From the NCBI GenBank assembly GCA_039720395.1, contig CM077826.1, positions 28,578,810 to 28,642,809 of the forward strand: a stretch of 64,000 nucleotides of DNA, read 5' to 3'. This DNA comes from Liquidambar formosana. Taxonomy: Eukaryota; Streptophyta; Magnoliopsida; Saxifragales; Altingiaceae. The notes under the pieces are model-generated. The model was given only the letters and a program-made list of their open reading frames with translations, was not told the DNA's origin and did not search any database. Every line of letters begins with the position of its first letter. The first letter of the stretch is position 1. Positions 1 to 12,200 of this stretch are shown piece after piece. Both the position numbers and the translations under genes were made by a program.

Positions 1-1461
1 AGAAGCCTAGGATGCTTGGATCCTAGAACGGACTTGAGCCTCACGAAGAGCGCCTACGTACCATGCAACGAAATACATGGATCAAAGTCCACGTAGTTCG
101 ATTAGAACTAAGGTTAAGACTTAATACAAACCTATGGTTAAAACCCTAGGTTTCCTTATTTGATCAAAAGAGAATAACTGGCTAGAGTGTTAATACATGA
201 TAAAAAAGTTACCTTTAACATGCAATAAGCCTAACCCATATGAAAACCTAGTTTAAGCTTGAATAGAGGAGGAGAATACCTTAGGAAGGGCCTTCCTTGC
301 TGCTGTATGAACTCCCTCTTGCTCTTATGGATGACTTGAATCAATGTTCTCCAAGGCTACAGCAAGAACTCCAGCTCTCCTTCAAGTCCCTCTCTCTTAT
401 TCTCTCTCTAACACTAAGGTTTTTAGGCATAAAGTGGCTCCCCTTGTGCTGAAGCATAGGGGGGTATTTATAGACTTCAATTAGGATTAACCAATGGCTG
501 GGATTAAAATCCTAAAAATTAATCCAAGGGTTATTAGAGACCCCCTTGGGGCTTAAATAACTCAGAAGTTACCAAAAATTAGAAGGAAACTCGTCCAAAA
601 GAGCCCAAATACGTCAAAATAGGGAAGAGTCCGCTTCAGCAAGGAAATTGAGTGAAAATAGGAAAGTGGTCTCGGGTGACCACCCAAGGCTGGGCGGCTA
701 GCCACCTGGGCCCAGGCGGCTAGCCGCCCAGGCTTGGGTGGTCACCCGAGCCCAATTCTAATTTTTTGCCTGTTTTGTCTCCCTTCCCTTCTAGAAGTGT
801 TTCAGGGGGCAAATGAACTCCGATTTTGATGAAACAAAAACCAAAAAGACCGTGTTTCGATGAGGAATATGTTTTTGAACATTTTAGGGTGAAAACCACT
901 AACCATGGGGGCATGGTTAGGTTTGAACAAGGCGGTTAACCACTATACTCTACCTTTGCTAAGCATAGGCATGCACATAGGGTCAAACCAAATGCTTTCC
1001 ATATCAAAATTGGACTTCATAAAACACTTTTGGGAGTAAAATGATGACTAATGAAAGTCAATTTGAAAAGATTTGGTTGGTAATTGTGAGTCAATTAGAG
1101 CAAACCCAAAGAAAGGTCAATTAACCAATCTTGAACTACATCGAGCCATTTTAATCCCAAGCCATTGATTTATCAAATTGAACCTAGAAATACCTCCTAT
1201 GCATCCATATAAACTCCAATTGACAATTTGGAGATCATTTCAAGGTCAAATGAAAAGTTTGGGACTTAAAAGACAATTATGCCCCTCAAGTCACAAAAGC
1301 TCTTATTATCCCTCAAAATCAACTCCAATTTGAACCAAAATTCATACCTATTGTCCTTGTGACTCTAGAAACCTAATGCAAGTGACTAAACTCAAAAACA
1401 AAACAAAAACATGCATGAAATGATGAGCCCTAGTAAGGTGGTGCAAAAATGGGGTGTGACA
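1..1461 (-). mobile_element. 3' part of a large LTR (family also at 51026-53666), cut by the window edge
   Basis: From base 1 the sequence matches the segment starting near 51465 (shared stretches CCTAGAACGGACTTGAGCCT and ATGGATCAAAGTCCACGTAG). Similarity continues in patches to a common end, ATGGGGTGTGACA here and ATGGGGTATGACA at 53666. The full copy is a TG...CA LTR with a 5 bp target duplication, so this is the same LTR missing its outer end. A TATA-like CTATAAATACC on the minus strand (463-473) corresponds to CTATATAAAGG in the other copy, suggesting transcription on the minus strand. No protein domain is present. The LTR ends exactly where Helitron coding sequence begins (1462), so it is an insertion into that Helitron. 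Whether it is solo or part of a whole element cannot be seen. Confidence 0.75.
671..750. repeat. 80 bp near-perfect palindrome inside the LTR
   Basis: The two 40-base arms (671-710 and 711-750) are reverse complements at 38 of 40 positions with no spacer; the mismatches involve 689 and 704. The arms are GC-rich in an AT-rich region and built from GGTGACC, GGGCGG and GGCTAGCC blocks. The other LTR copy has only a shorter, poorer version, CTCGGGTGACC with GGTTACCCGAG, at about 52926-52965. As RNA or single-stranded DNA this would form a very stable hairpin. Its role is unknown. Confidence 0.95.
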
Positions 1462-3533
1462 AGCTGTAAATAAGCTGGTGAGCCATCAATTGGTAACAAA
1501 CTATTAATATAATGATACATCTATCCCTGAACCCTAAAAGTGTAGATGCCATTGTTTCTCCTACATAAATCTCTGTCAAAATGTACTCCAAGTGATGTGA
1601 ATGCAAATAGATCATTGTATGTTCGAACATAAGTTCTAAAAGAAATTGCATCATCTGAATCACCATTAAATAGTTGCACTAATGCTTCAGGTGGTTGCAG
1701 TGAACTCGACTTAATTTTGCCTGCACAGCAACAAAATCCTTTTGGTTCTCTGTGGAAGCGTTTAGCAAGGCAAAATAAACATCGTTCAGCATGAGGTAAT
1801 AACAACGCTTGAGTTGGGATCGACATTGTTTGACAAGGAAGTGCAACAGCGAATCTTTTTTGTAGATTACTTGATTGAGTATGTCTTTGCACATCGTTCC
1901 TTGAAGTTGAAGCTGTACAACAACTATTTGAATAAAGCAAGTAGAGTTAATTTTAAAGTTCTTGATTTAAGTCCTATAAACAATTGAGGTAAAATTCTAA
2001 GTCTAGAGATGGGATTTTTTCATCTACCTTTATTTTGGACTTGCATCGATTGATTTATAAGAATTGAATCTCTTCTACTATTAAGGATTTTGGAACATGT
2101 CGAAATTGTAGATTGAGTTCTCTTATTTCTGTGGCCTAAAACTTGTGAAATACGAAATGAATATAAGGTTTACGCAAAAGAATACAAAAAGAGTACATAT
2201 GTAAGAGTTTTGCATTGATCGATAATAGAGTTGGAACTTTAGTAGGAGTGTGTTGGATAAGAGACCTTCAACTTCAGCATTCATTTGTTCATTGCCAACA
2301 ATTCGTTTTCTTTTATGAGAAATTGTTGCAATCAATTGTGCAGCAATAGAATCGGGATTCGAGTGTGGAATAGCTAGAAGGAAAAAAAGGAGAGCAATTG
2401 TTACAAAATAAGAGATAAAAGGATATAAACAAAATGATAAGAAATGGGAAGGAAGAGATTTATGTTGATATAGATGCCTAGAACATTAGTCTTTTTTTTC
2501 TGAGCATAGATTTCTCTTCTGTGACGTAACTTTTCTTCTCGCTTCTTGGATTCTACAAAGAAGAAGTGCTATGATGTAATACTGTGAAATTGAATTATAT
2601 ATAGAGTAAATTGTGTAGAAGATAAATTGTGTCGCATTTAATAAATTGAGTATGGTGAGGAATATTTATAATCGCTAACTTAATGTTTGTTAAGTACTAA
2701 TAAGGGTAGTGCAATAGTTAGAGAGATAATAGGTGAGTTATGTGTTACCAGATATTTGCTTTGAAGATTGATCATTTGGGAGGTTTTCAAGAAAGTTCAC
2801 TCTGTCAGGAGATTTGGGCACATTGCTTACTTCAGAAATCATGGTTTTAGAGGAAGAACTACCATCAATTCTTTCAGCATTCTTCAAACGCCTTTTTTGA
2901 GCATATAATTCTCTCCAATGAGCTAACTTTTGCTCTCGCTTCTCTTGTTCTACAAAGAAGTTTTATAATTTTACGATGACGAATTGGTGTAGAAAGATAT
3001 TTGACTAAACGATTTCTCACCAGGTTTTGTAGAACTATTCTTGGAGCACTGAACCTTTGCATTTGTTGTGGTCTCTATTTTTCTTTGTTTTTGTTGTGTT
3101 TCTCTTTATGGACAATCTACAAAGTAGTGTGTCAGACGTTATATAGGAAATACGATTTCCAACATAGATTCGTACTCAGCTGACACATTCTGTTGACTAA
3201 TAAGGATTGCAAACAAGTTTGAGATGCTGAATAGCTTAAATTATTTCTCACCAGAAATTTGGTGTGAAGATGGAGTAGTTGACTGGTTATCAGGAACACC
3301 CAATGTGATCGAAGAGTTATTTATGATAGATATTTGTTCAAGATTATTTCCAAATGAATGACTAAGATGAAGTCCATCAGAGTCATTCTCAAAGACAGCT
3401 ATGTAAGAAAGAGAAATTAATAAAGAGAAAGAATGTAAAACCGTGATATAAGATATTGGAAAGATGACAAATGATTGAAAAATAAGGATCTACCTCTTTT
3501 TCTTCTACGTTCAATTACAGCGTGAGTATCCAT
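1462..3533 (-). pseudogene. Helitron replicase-helicase (N-terminal part), spliced, interrupted
   Basis: Minus-strand gene of an autonomous-type Helitron. Exons I can join in frame: 3494-3533 (ATG at 3533, begins MDTHAVIERRRKR), 3252-3398, 2749-2949, with phase-1 introns and GT/AG borders. Further exons start at 2552, 2373 and about 1923; the last joins are uncertain. The 1923-1462 exon carries the conserved block before the Rep domain: ERCLFCLAKRFHREPKGFCC, then YNDLFAFTSLG and YTFRVQG. An in-frame TAG at about 1521 replaces the Gln expected in the usual GQ-x-YHR motif. Beyond it the frame continues as MYHYINSLLPIDGSP and YLQL until the LTR junction at 1461. The Rep nuclease and helicase domains are absent and should lie left of the window. 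The Helitron N-terminal family match is clear; the exact splicing is inference. Confidence 0.8.
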
Positions 3534-6500
3534 TACTACCAATTTGTAATGGTCGTGTAGTTGCTATATTGAATAAATTATGGTAGAAATGCGCCTGGAT
3601 TGTGCTAGGGAAGGTAAGTTTAATTGAAAGTAAATAATTATATGTGCCGACGATATCACAAAACGATTGCTATTTAGAATATTCGTTGTCTAAAAGACAA
3701 CAAGTGAAGTTAATTGTTGCAAAGATGTAAGAAAAGTTCATCGTCAAAGGAATTCAAAAAAAAATTGTGAAATAGAGAGAAAACTTTGTTTATGAATAGC
3801 TATTTGTTGTACTGAAGAAATAATAGTTATGACAAAATATAATTATGTGTAATTATGACAAAATATAATTATGTCTGATGATACATAGGATTATAAATAA
3901 TGAAATTTCTTGACTCAAAAGATGTATTTAATTTTTTTAGCAAATTACTGAGGAATATACATCACAATTCTTGAAAGAAATAAATATTGGCAATCTAAAT
4001 GATGAGACATGTGATGGAAAGGAAATTGAAGCGACGTTGGATAGAGTTCTAGAAGAAAAATAGTAGGGAAATTGGTGATGGGATTCTTGACATGAAGATG
4101 TGTTATAATGTAAATCTATTAAATTAATATGAATATTATATATTTTCGAATGTATTTACATGAAGTTTAGATATTTATTCATTTAGCTCAAATAGGGGCC
4201 TCAGAATGAGCACCAATTTGGGTAAAAATTTATTATGTTTGAGAATTAACGCAAGAACAATTGAACGCTAAGTAGTCTTAAAACTAAAAAAAATAATAAG
4301 TGCGAAAAAATATGTTGACAGCAGAAATTGCAAAATTAGCATCCTATATTAAAAAGTACCAAATTAGAGATGAAATTACTAATCAAACAAAAAAAATACT
4401 GAAATAAAGAACATGAATGTTTAAAATTTGCTTAGAAAATAATAATGCAAAGCGCTTGAAAATTGAACAAGTAGAAGACTAAAGGGGAAAAAATACAATT
4501 ATCATATCAATAAAAAGTAACTACATAACAATTTACTGTAGAGGAAGCCAAACATAGGAATGTCTAAAAATATTGCATTTATTTTTTTTCCAAAGCAAAA
4601 CATAGGGAAAAAATGTCTTTTAATGCAAAGTTGATATCTAACGCTGAGATGAATGTGTTAGTCATAGAATGTATATATATATATATATATATATGCAAAC
4701 AAAGGGCAAGAAAAAGGAATTAGAATATAAAATTAGATGCTAAATATTTAACAACTAAAACTGTAGCATAAAAAGAACAAACCTTGAGATGAAAACCCGA
4801 TTTGATTAATTACTGGACAAAAACCTGCACAATTGAACTCTATAAAGAAAGAATCAATTTTTTTGAAGGATAAAAAAAGTAACAATAATAAGCGTTAAAA
4901 AACCAAAAGTTAGACCTCATATAATTGTAGGTCGCACAAAATTTAACAAGTACAAGGCAACAGGCAAAAGAATAGAATTATCAAGTGCAGGCAAAAGATA
5001 TATATATATATATATATATATATGTGCGCGTGTGTGTGTGTGTGCATGTACAAGTAAAGGCAACAAGAACAAATTAGAGTATGGAATTAGATGTGTAAAG
5101 ATGTAATATCTAAAACTCCAGTGTAAAAAAAGCTAACCTCAAGACAAAGACACAAACTAATTCTTTGTTGCACAAAATGTTGCAGAATTCAACTCTGTAA
5201 GAAAATAACAAACATTGATTATATAAGAAATACTCAATTATATAAGAATAAGAAAAGATTTGGTTATTCTAAAGAATCAAGATGATAACGATAATGAGCA
5301 AAGATTAATAAAGCAAAACTTGCCTTGGAAATCAACATCAAAGAGAACAAGCAGAACAAAGGCAAGATAAGAGAATACTATACAGGGAAGCAATGGCAAC
5401 ACTGGAACAAAAAGAAAAATCAAAATTAGTAAAAAAGAATGAGGTAATATCTGAAAGAGATCTTAACAACGTTATGATAAAGTGCGGAGAAAATAGATTT
5501 AATATTTTTTCCTTACAAAGGGTAGTGGTCCTATCCCGTTCAAGAATTACATATTTCTAAATCGTTGCTTATAATGTTAAACAAATAGTTGTACAAAATT
5601 TTGCCAGCACCTCCCTTTAGTTCTCCAGATATATAGCTAAGAGAATAGGTAATAGGACCTATAAAATTCTCTCTTAACTCATACCCAGAGAACATTAAGG
5701 AAATCAGCAAAAATATTTGTACAAATATAATGTTCATGTATAATCAACGATTCAGAAATATGTATTCCTAAACTGTCTAAATGGACATTTCAAGAATAAA
5801 TACATGTCAAAATACAAATTAAAAATTTACCAATCTACAGCCAATGCAAGAGGAAAATACATATCCTCCAAACATAATCTGCAGATTGAAAAATAATAAT
5901 AAGTATTTTGTATCCATGCATCTATTCTTAAACGGGTAATCTAGGTTTTTATTACCATGTATATTAATATCAATATTAAGCAAAATATAGCAGAAATAAC
6001 TTTTGTTCCATTTCAGCTTAGAAATAAAACAGAAGAAACAAAACACGAAAATAGTAAAGAAAATTTAGCATAACTCACTCTGGTTTAATTTTAGTTTAAA
6101 AGTAAAATGGAAGGCACAAAACGTGAGCAGAATGATATTTAATCAGAGTCTGAAACCAAGAATAAAAGCAAATATGTGTACCCCAAAACCTGGCTATGTA
6201 GGACGCGTGACAAATTTTTTTTATTATTATATTGTTTCACATTTTTTTAATTATTACTTGACTGAATATCAAGCAGGGCTAAAACAAAGATAGAAGTTAA
6301 TTATTCAAAAGCGGCCCTGGTTCTAGGTGTCAACCGATATGAATATTTTCTACACTTTTCTTTGTTCCCACGTTAGATCTGACTTCGAATTCCAACCCTC
6401 CCATGTATTTTTTTCATATGAACATGTTTCTCATATGAGTAAGCAAATATAGGGAACCTATTTTGTGATTTTTTGGAAAATAGCTAGTTCTGTGGCTTCC

Positions 6501-7749
6501 CCCCCAAGTCTTCCTCGCGAACATAACCAATACCCCCACCTGACAAAGATCCGGCAGTGGTTCCACTCTAAGCTAAAGGTATTGTGCCGGGAAAAAAGAG
6601 GTAAAATGGCAGAGCATGACTTAGAAATATAATAATATTGTCAATAATGTCAAAACGCTAAGTCTGAATGCCAATTTTTTACTCTAAATCCGAACTCCCA
6701 AAACAAGATTCACCCCTATTCATAGTCTAATATTATTTGAAAGAAGTAATTTGAACACCAAACACCATCACGTACACTGTAAAATTGTTTGCCTAGTTCT
6801 TTAACTAAGAATCAGGTATTTACCTTTCAAGCATGTATAACAACAGCAGCAGTTGGGAAGATCTAACAAGGAAAGGATGAAGAACAAGAAAAATAGGTAG
6901 GAACAACATCAGTCTTCACCTGTCGAAAACCCATCGAGGATGAGAAGGTTAACCGGTTGATGAAGATCGTGGTATCCTTCTTCGACAATCAAGAGCTTAA
7001 TCAAGCGACGAAGAACGGCATATTTTTCTCACCCCCGTTTAGATCCAAGGTTTTTGTCACCGTCGATAAAAGTGGGGTATCCAACAGATCGATTTTTGGC
7101 TAGATTCATTGCAGAACTACCATGCTTCAGCCGTCGAGAAGCCGTGGAGCATCAAAACGTTCACTGCCTGATGAAGAGTGCGCTATCTTTCTTCGACAAT
7201 CAGGAGCTTCATAAAGTGACAAAGAATGACATATCTTTCTCACTCCTGCTCAGATTCAAGGTTTTTCTCACCGTCGTTAAGAGCGCGCTACGTAGCACTT
7301 CCGTCTCTGGTCAGATTAACAGTAGAACCACCATCGTCAGTCAGATCCAAGGACTTTCTTACAATCAGTATCAGTGGGATATCTCCAGATCGAAGCTCTC
7401 TGAGTTTCACCTTGTGAATCTGAATTTGAAGGATCTGAAGGAAAAAGCAAAAAACGATAGAGAAAAAGGGCAAAAACCATCTGGGGAATGATGTCATGGG
7501 CATGGGGCTGTTTGCAGAAGATGGGATGTGCGGCATGTGCTTGTAGCAGGTCGGTGGAACAAAACATGACTCGAGTGAACCAACTGGAGCGTCAAAACGA
7601 GGCCTAAAACGACGTCGTTTCACCCGTCGGCAGATGGGGTGTGAACACACGTGCCTCGCATCTGTGTGGGGGAAGGGACCAAAACAAGGGACGTCGTTTG
7701 GTGTAAAACTGAGCGGTCGTTTTGGACGATAACCATGGAACGAAACCTT
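3534..7749. other. Non-coding 5' region of the Helitron, AT-rich, with internal duplications
   Basis: No protein family is recognised in this 4.2 kb. It lies between the first recognised Helitron exon and a candidate Helitron 5' terminus, so promoter, leader exons and introns are the likeliest content, but that is inference. It holds two TA microsatellites (4672-4694 and 4999-5022, the second running into TG repeats). An imperfect duplication relates about 4672-4870 to about 4999-5200 (shared AGGCAACAAGAA-like, TTAGATG and GAACTCTATAAAG-like blocks). The segment 6900-7640 is more GC-rich. AAAACGACGTCGTTT at 7606-7620 is a perfect 14 bp palindrome with a flanking base. Confidence 0.5.
6921..7340. 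repeat. Imperfect tandem duplication, unit about 210 bp
   Basis: The segment beginning GTCGAAAACCC near 6922 is repeated from about 7132 as GTCGAGAAGCC. Shared blocks in the same order are TTCTTCGACAATCA(A/G)GAGCTT, GACGAAGAA-like, TTTTCTCACCC-like and AAGGTTTTT(G/C)TCACCGTCG. An open frame over the second copy (7054-7491, 145 codons) has no recognisable domain, and the first copy is not open in a matching way, so I do not call a gene. Confidence 0.7.
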
Positions 7750-7769
7750 CTCTTTTAAAGGGTAATAGA
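7750..7769 (-). other. Candidate 5' terminus of the Helitron
   Basis: On the minus strand the sequence reads A then TCTATTACCCTTTAAAAGAG. This resembles the 5' ends of the two non-autonomous Helitrons in this window, which start TCTATAT and have TATAAAAG shortly after. Helitrons insert between A and T and begin with TC, which fits. It lies upstream of the helicase gene on the same strand, so the element would span 7769 to beyond base 1. The assignment rests on short motifs only. Confidence 0.4.
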
Positions 7770-8375
7770 TTTGTTTGATATATGACTCATGGAAAAATAG
7801 GTTTTTTGCTTTCTCTTTCCTTAAATTTTGGATTTAGTGTTGGATTACCTGTTTGGACGATTTAAATTAAAATTTGATAATATTGTTTATTGAAGTAATT
7901 TTAATCATTTTAGTAATAATTTTTAAAATTTTAAATTTGAACTATCCAAAGTACAATCTAATGATGCTGAGTATTTAGTCTAGATGAATACTAAAAATTA
8001 TGCATTTTACCACTCTACCCTTGCATATAATTAAGAAAAATGAAAAGTAATATGATCATTTCCATTAAAAGGTCACACTCTCCTCACCTCATCCCCTATT
8101 TTGTGGGCTCTCATCCCTAATTTTGAGGAAGGAGAAAAAGTGCAATTAGAGGATCCTCAATCCCTCCTTCCCTCTCCATTCTTTTTTCCCTCCCTCCTAC
8201 CAAGTACAACCATCACTCTCCATCTCCCACTTTTCAAAATTGCTCAATTTCAATTTCTACAAGAACTCAATTTTTAAATTTAGGTTGGCCATAAATTACA
8301 CATGTTTAAGTAGGCTAAGCAAGTTGGGCTGGTTGGGCTCACTTTTGCCCCCCCTTTTTTTTTCCCTTTTTTATA
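7770..8375. other. Intergenic stretch, nothing recognised
   Basis: AT-rich unique-looking DNA between the candidate Helitron end and the left MULE terminus, with pyrimidine-rich tracts at 8150-8230 and 8350-8372. No reading frame, RNA gene or repeat could be supported. Confidence 0.5.
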
Positions 8376-8830
8376 AGGGTTAAAAACACTTTTGTGCCAC
8401 TAACTTTTTCAATTGCTTCTATGAAGTCTGAAATTTATTTAATTGAACAAATGTGTTCACTAACTATTCTAATAGATTTCAATGTAGTCCATTTGTGGAC
8501 GGCCATTAGTTTTTTAACATGAGCCACACGTGAGGCGCACATATGTGCACATGTAGCGCTGATGTGGAGGGTTTTTACTAATGTGGCAAGTCTAGTGTGA
8601 GGAGTGGGACATTTCCTTCCAAAACGTTGCATGCACATGGGACATGATGTGCTTTCCTTCCAAAAGGCAGCCAAATGGGATTTGGTGATTCCAATTATCC
8701 CAAAATCAACAACCCTAAGTGCAAGGGGGAAGTGACGATTGCCAAAGGGGGAGGATTTCTTCACCGTTGATCAGCCATTTAGGGCTTCGAGGCTTCAAGG
8801 ATTCAATTGAAGGTAAGGATTTGGGATTTC
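8376..8830. repeat. Left terminal inverted repeat of the MULE
   Basis: Pairs with 17290-17731 read on the opposite strand. By eye the two arms differ by scattered substitutions and a few short indels, for example a 9-10 base difference around the CGCACATATGTGCACATG segment near 8540. A frame of about 109 codons reading outward (8764 to 8435, minus) is also open in the other arm. Confidence 0.9.
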
Positions 8831-9280
8831 TACAGGTTTCAAGTCTGTTACAGATTAGGGTTTTTGAAATTTATTCATTTTTTACACATGATTTTGTTGG
8901 ATTTATTTGCTGTAATGCGTTATTTATGCGATTATTTTAGTGTTTAGTATTCAATTTATATGAAATGCAATAGTTTTTTAGAAAGAGACGTTTGGGAGAC
9001 ATGTTTCTTCACACTCTGGTTCCCCCCCCCCCCACTAACTTTTTATATTCGACCATGTGCAATTTGGAGCATTTGGTCCCCCCCCCCCACTTTGTTTATC
9101 TTTCTCTCTCTTTCTCTCTCTAACCATCTATGTCTTGTTTGTAGTGAAACCCCACTATATACATGCACGCAATTTTTTTTTTGTAGGGTTTCAGGGTTTT
9201 TTGTTGCTGTATAAGGGTTTCAATTTTTATTTTTGCTGTGTAGGTATAAGGGTTTGAATTTTTATTTTTGATGTGTAGGT

Positions 9281-12200
9281 ATGGCTCCTGAGGCCATTGA
9301 CGTATTAATACACCATGGAGGCCGATTTGAAAACCAGCCTCAGTTAAGATATGAGGGTGGTAGCATACATATGATCGAAGACGTTGCTATTGAGATGATG
9401 AGTATAATTCAATTTGCAAAGGTACTAGAGGAGGACTTGGGTTATGCCAAGTACAAGATGCTGTTGTATAAGAAACCGAGGACATTGTTTAGAGATGCAT
9501 TGACTATGTTACAGACTGATAGGGATATTCTGGATATGGTGGCCCAATTAGGTCCGATGGACTATACACTGCATGTGTATATGGAGCACATAGTTGATGA
9601 TGCAGTAGTGGTACCTCATCCTTTACCATATCATACTGATGACAGTGTGCAAGTTGAAATGGGTACAAATAAGGAGAAGGGTGTAGTGGAGGATGAAGAT
9701 ATCGGTGTCGATGCAGGCAATGATGTGGCTGCAGATAATGGTGTAGCAAACACCATTGACGAGAGCTATGAAGGGGATAGAGACAATGGTAGTGACGATG
9801 AGGGAAGTATATTTGAGGTTGGCATTGACTTTGATGAAGTCAATGGGAGTGGTAATGATACGTATTTCACTGATGTGGAGAAAGTGGCTTCTGATGTGGA
9901 GGAAGTGGCTTTTGATGGGGAGGCTATGGATGATGAAGGTGACAAGCAAACTGGGGGTGACACAGAAAGTGAAGAAGACATCATCCCGGGAATTATATTT
10001 GAGTAGGAACAAATTCTGACTACAGTGATGAAGTTGGTGAAGGCGATAATGACGAAGAAGATCGAGGTTTGTGTAGTCCTCCTCCCTCTTCAGATTCTGA
10101 ATGTGGTGATGATACAAAGTTCAGGGATGCAAAACAGTTTAAGGAAGTAGTTAAGGGATATGCAATAAGAAGAGGGCATAATATCAGGTTCACAAAGAAT
10201 AGCACTGAGAGAGTGGTAGCAAAATGTGTTGGTGGCTGTGAGTAGAGGGTTTTTGCTTCATTCATGCAGTTTGAGAAGAGTTTCTAGATTAAAAGATTTG
10301 TACCCACACATTCATGCACTCGGGCATTTAGGAGTAGCCAGATGAATTCAAGTTGGTTGGCTAGACACTACATCAATAAGGTGAGGGAAAATCCTAATTG
10401 GAAGTTGGCTGATATCATGCAAACTCATTTTGTACTTTACATTTCAAAAAAGCCAAGCATATAGAGCACGTAAGAAAGCTATAGAGTTGCTTGATGGTTC
10501 CTATCAGAAGCAATTTAATAGGGTTTGGGATTATAGTGCGACGCTATTGAAGACAAACCCAGGTAGCACTGTGCAAATGCTCACTAAGACTTTACTCATG
10601 CCAGGGGCATTACCTATTTTTAGAAGAACGTATGTGTGTTTGGAGGCATACAAAAGAGGATTTGTTAAAGCTTGTAGGCCTATCATTGGGATAGATGCAT
10701 GTCATTTGAAGGATCCTTGTGAGATGCAACTCATGGCTGCAATGGGGAGGGATCCAAATGAGCAAATGTTCCCTATTGCTATTGCTATTGTTGAGGAAGA
10801 AACGAGAGAATCATGGGAGTGGTTCTTGGAGATGTTGTTTTATGATATTGGGTCACCAAGTTCGAGAAAGTGGACTTTCATTTCTGACCAACAGAAAGTA
10901 TAACTTTTCCATTTCAATTAACCTTTATTGTTTTCTTTCTTAAGCTTTGTGAATTATAGCATGTGTTCATAATTGTTTGAATGGAAGTTTGTATTGGAAT
11001 TGGCCTTAGAGTTGTTAGATCTACCCAAATTAGTCGACTGATTTCGAAATTCAGTCCACTGATTTGACAATTGAGTCGACTTAAAGGTAAATTCAGCCGA
11101 CTTATTTGGGCAGAAATTAGTCTCAGCTTTGGCCCCATCTCTCTGGAAAATTCAGGCGACTGAATTCTTAATTCAGTCAACTGATTTTACAATTCAGTTA
11201 ACTTAAAATCAGATTCAGTCGACTTATTTGGGCAGAAATCACTCACAGCCTTTGCAAGAGCCCTTTGGAAAATTCAGGAGACTGAATCTCCATTTGAGTC
11301 CACTGATATTAAGCATATTATATAGGCTAACATTGATTTTAAATTACATTGTTCTTATTGACTCATTTTGTTTTTAACATATAGGGTCTTGTTCCTGTAC
11401 TTGCTGCAATTGCACCTACTACTAAGCATAGGTTTTGTGTTAGGCATTTATATGGTAATTTAGCCAAAAGATACAAGGGAAAGCAGCTTAAGGATGCCAT
11501 GTGGGATGCAGCCAAATCTAGTACTGAATCTGAATGGAATAGAGAGATAAATAAGGTAAAGGAAATATTAAAAGGTGCATATGCATTCTTGATGAATGTG
11601 AATCCTCAATCATGGACTTGGTATGGGTTTAGCAATTAGTGTAAGAGTGATTGCCTGCTCAATAACATGTGCGAGACTTTTAATGGCTACATTCTAGAGG
11701 CTAAGGACAAGCATATTATCACATTGATTGAGATGGTGAGGCAAGCCTTAATAACTAGGATGACAGAAAAGAGAGAAGGGATGTTGGGCTATAGAGGGCC
11801 TATTTGTCCAAAAATACAAGGGAAAGTTGAGAAATTGAAGTCTCAAAGTAGAAAATGTACTTCCCATTGGGCTGGGGGAGGGCTATTTGAGGTGAGGTGT
11901 CACCCAGACACATTTGTTGTCAACTTGGAGGCACGCACTTGTAGTTGCAAAAAGTGGGATTTGATAGGGATACCATATAAACATGCCATCTCATCTATTG
12001 CCTATAAGAAAGAAAATGTGGAAGATTATGTTGATGCATGCTACTCAGTGAAGACATACATGCACTGCTATAGCCGTATGACATACCCTGTTAGAAGTCA
12101 AAAGTTTTGGGATGAAACAAGGAACCCTCTAGTGCTGCCCCCTTCACAAAGGAGACCACCAGGCCAGCCGAAAAAACTAAGGAGAAGGGAAGTAGATGAG

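Noticed and set aside
671..750. Transcription terminator
   Set aside because: The hairpin is far longer than any terminator, lacks a U tract, and lies in a plant LTR.
7054..7650. Overlapping frames on both strands near 7.1-7.6 kb as genes
   Set aside because: No domain, they overlap each other, and they lie over a diverged duplication whose other copy is not open.
9504..10265. Minus-strand frames opposite the first transposase exon
   Set aside because: They are antisense shadows of the acidic, repeat-rich N-terminal coding region.
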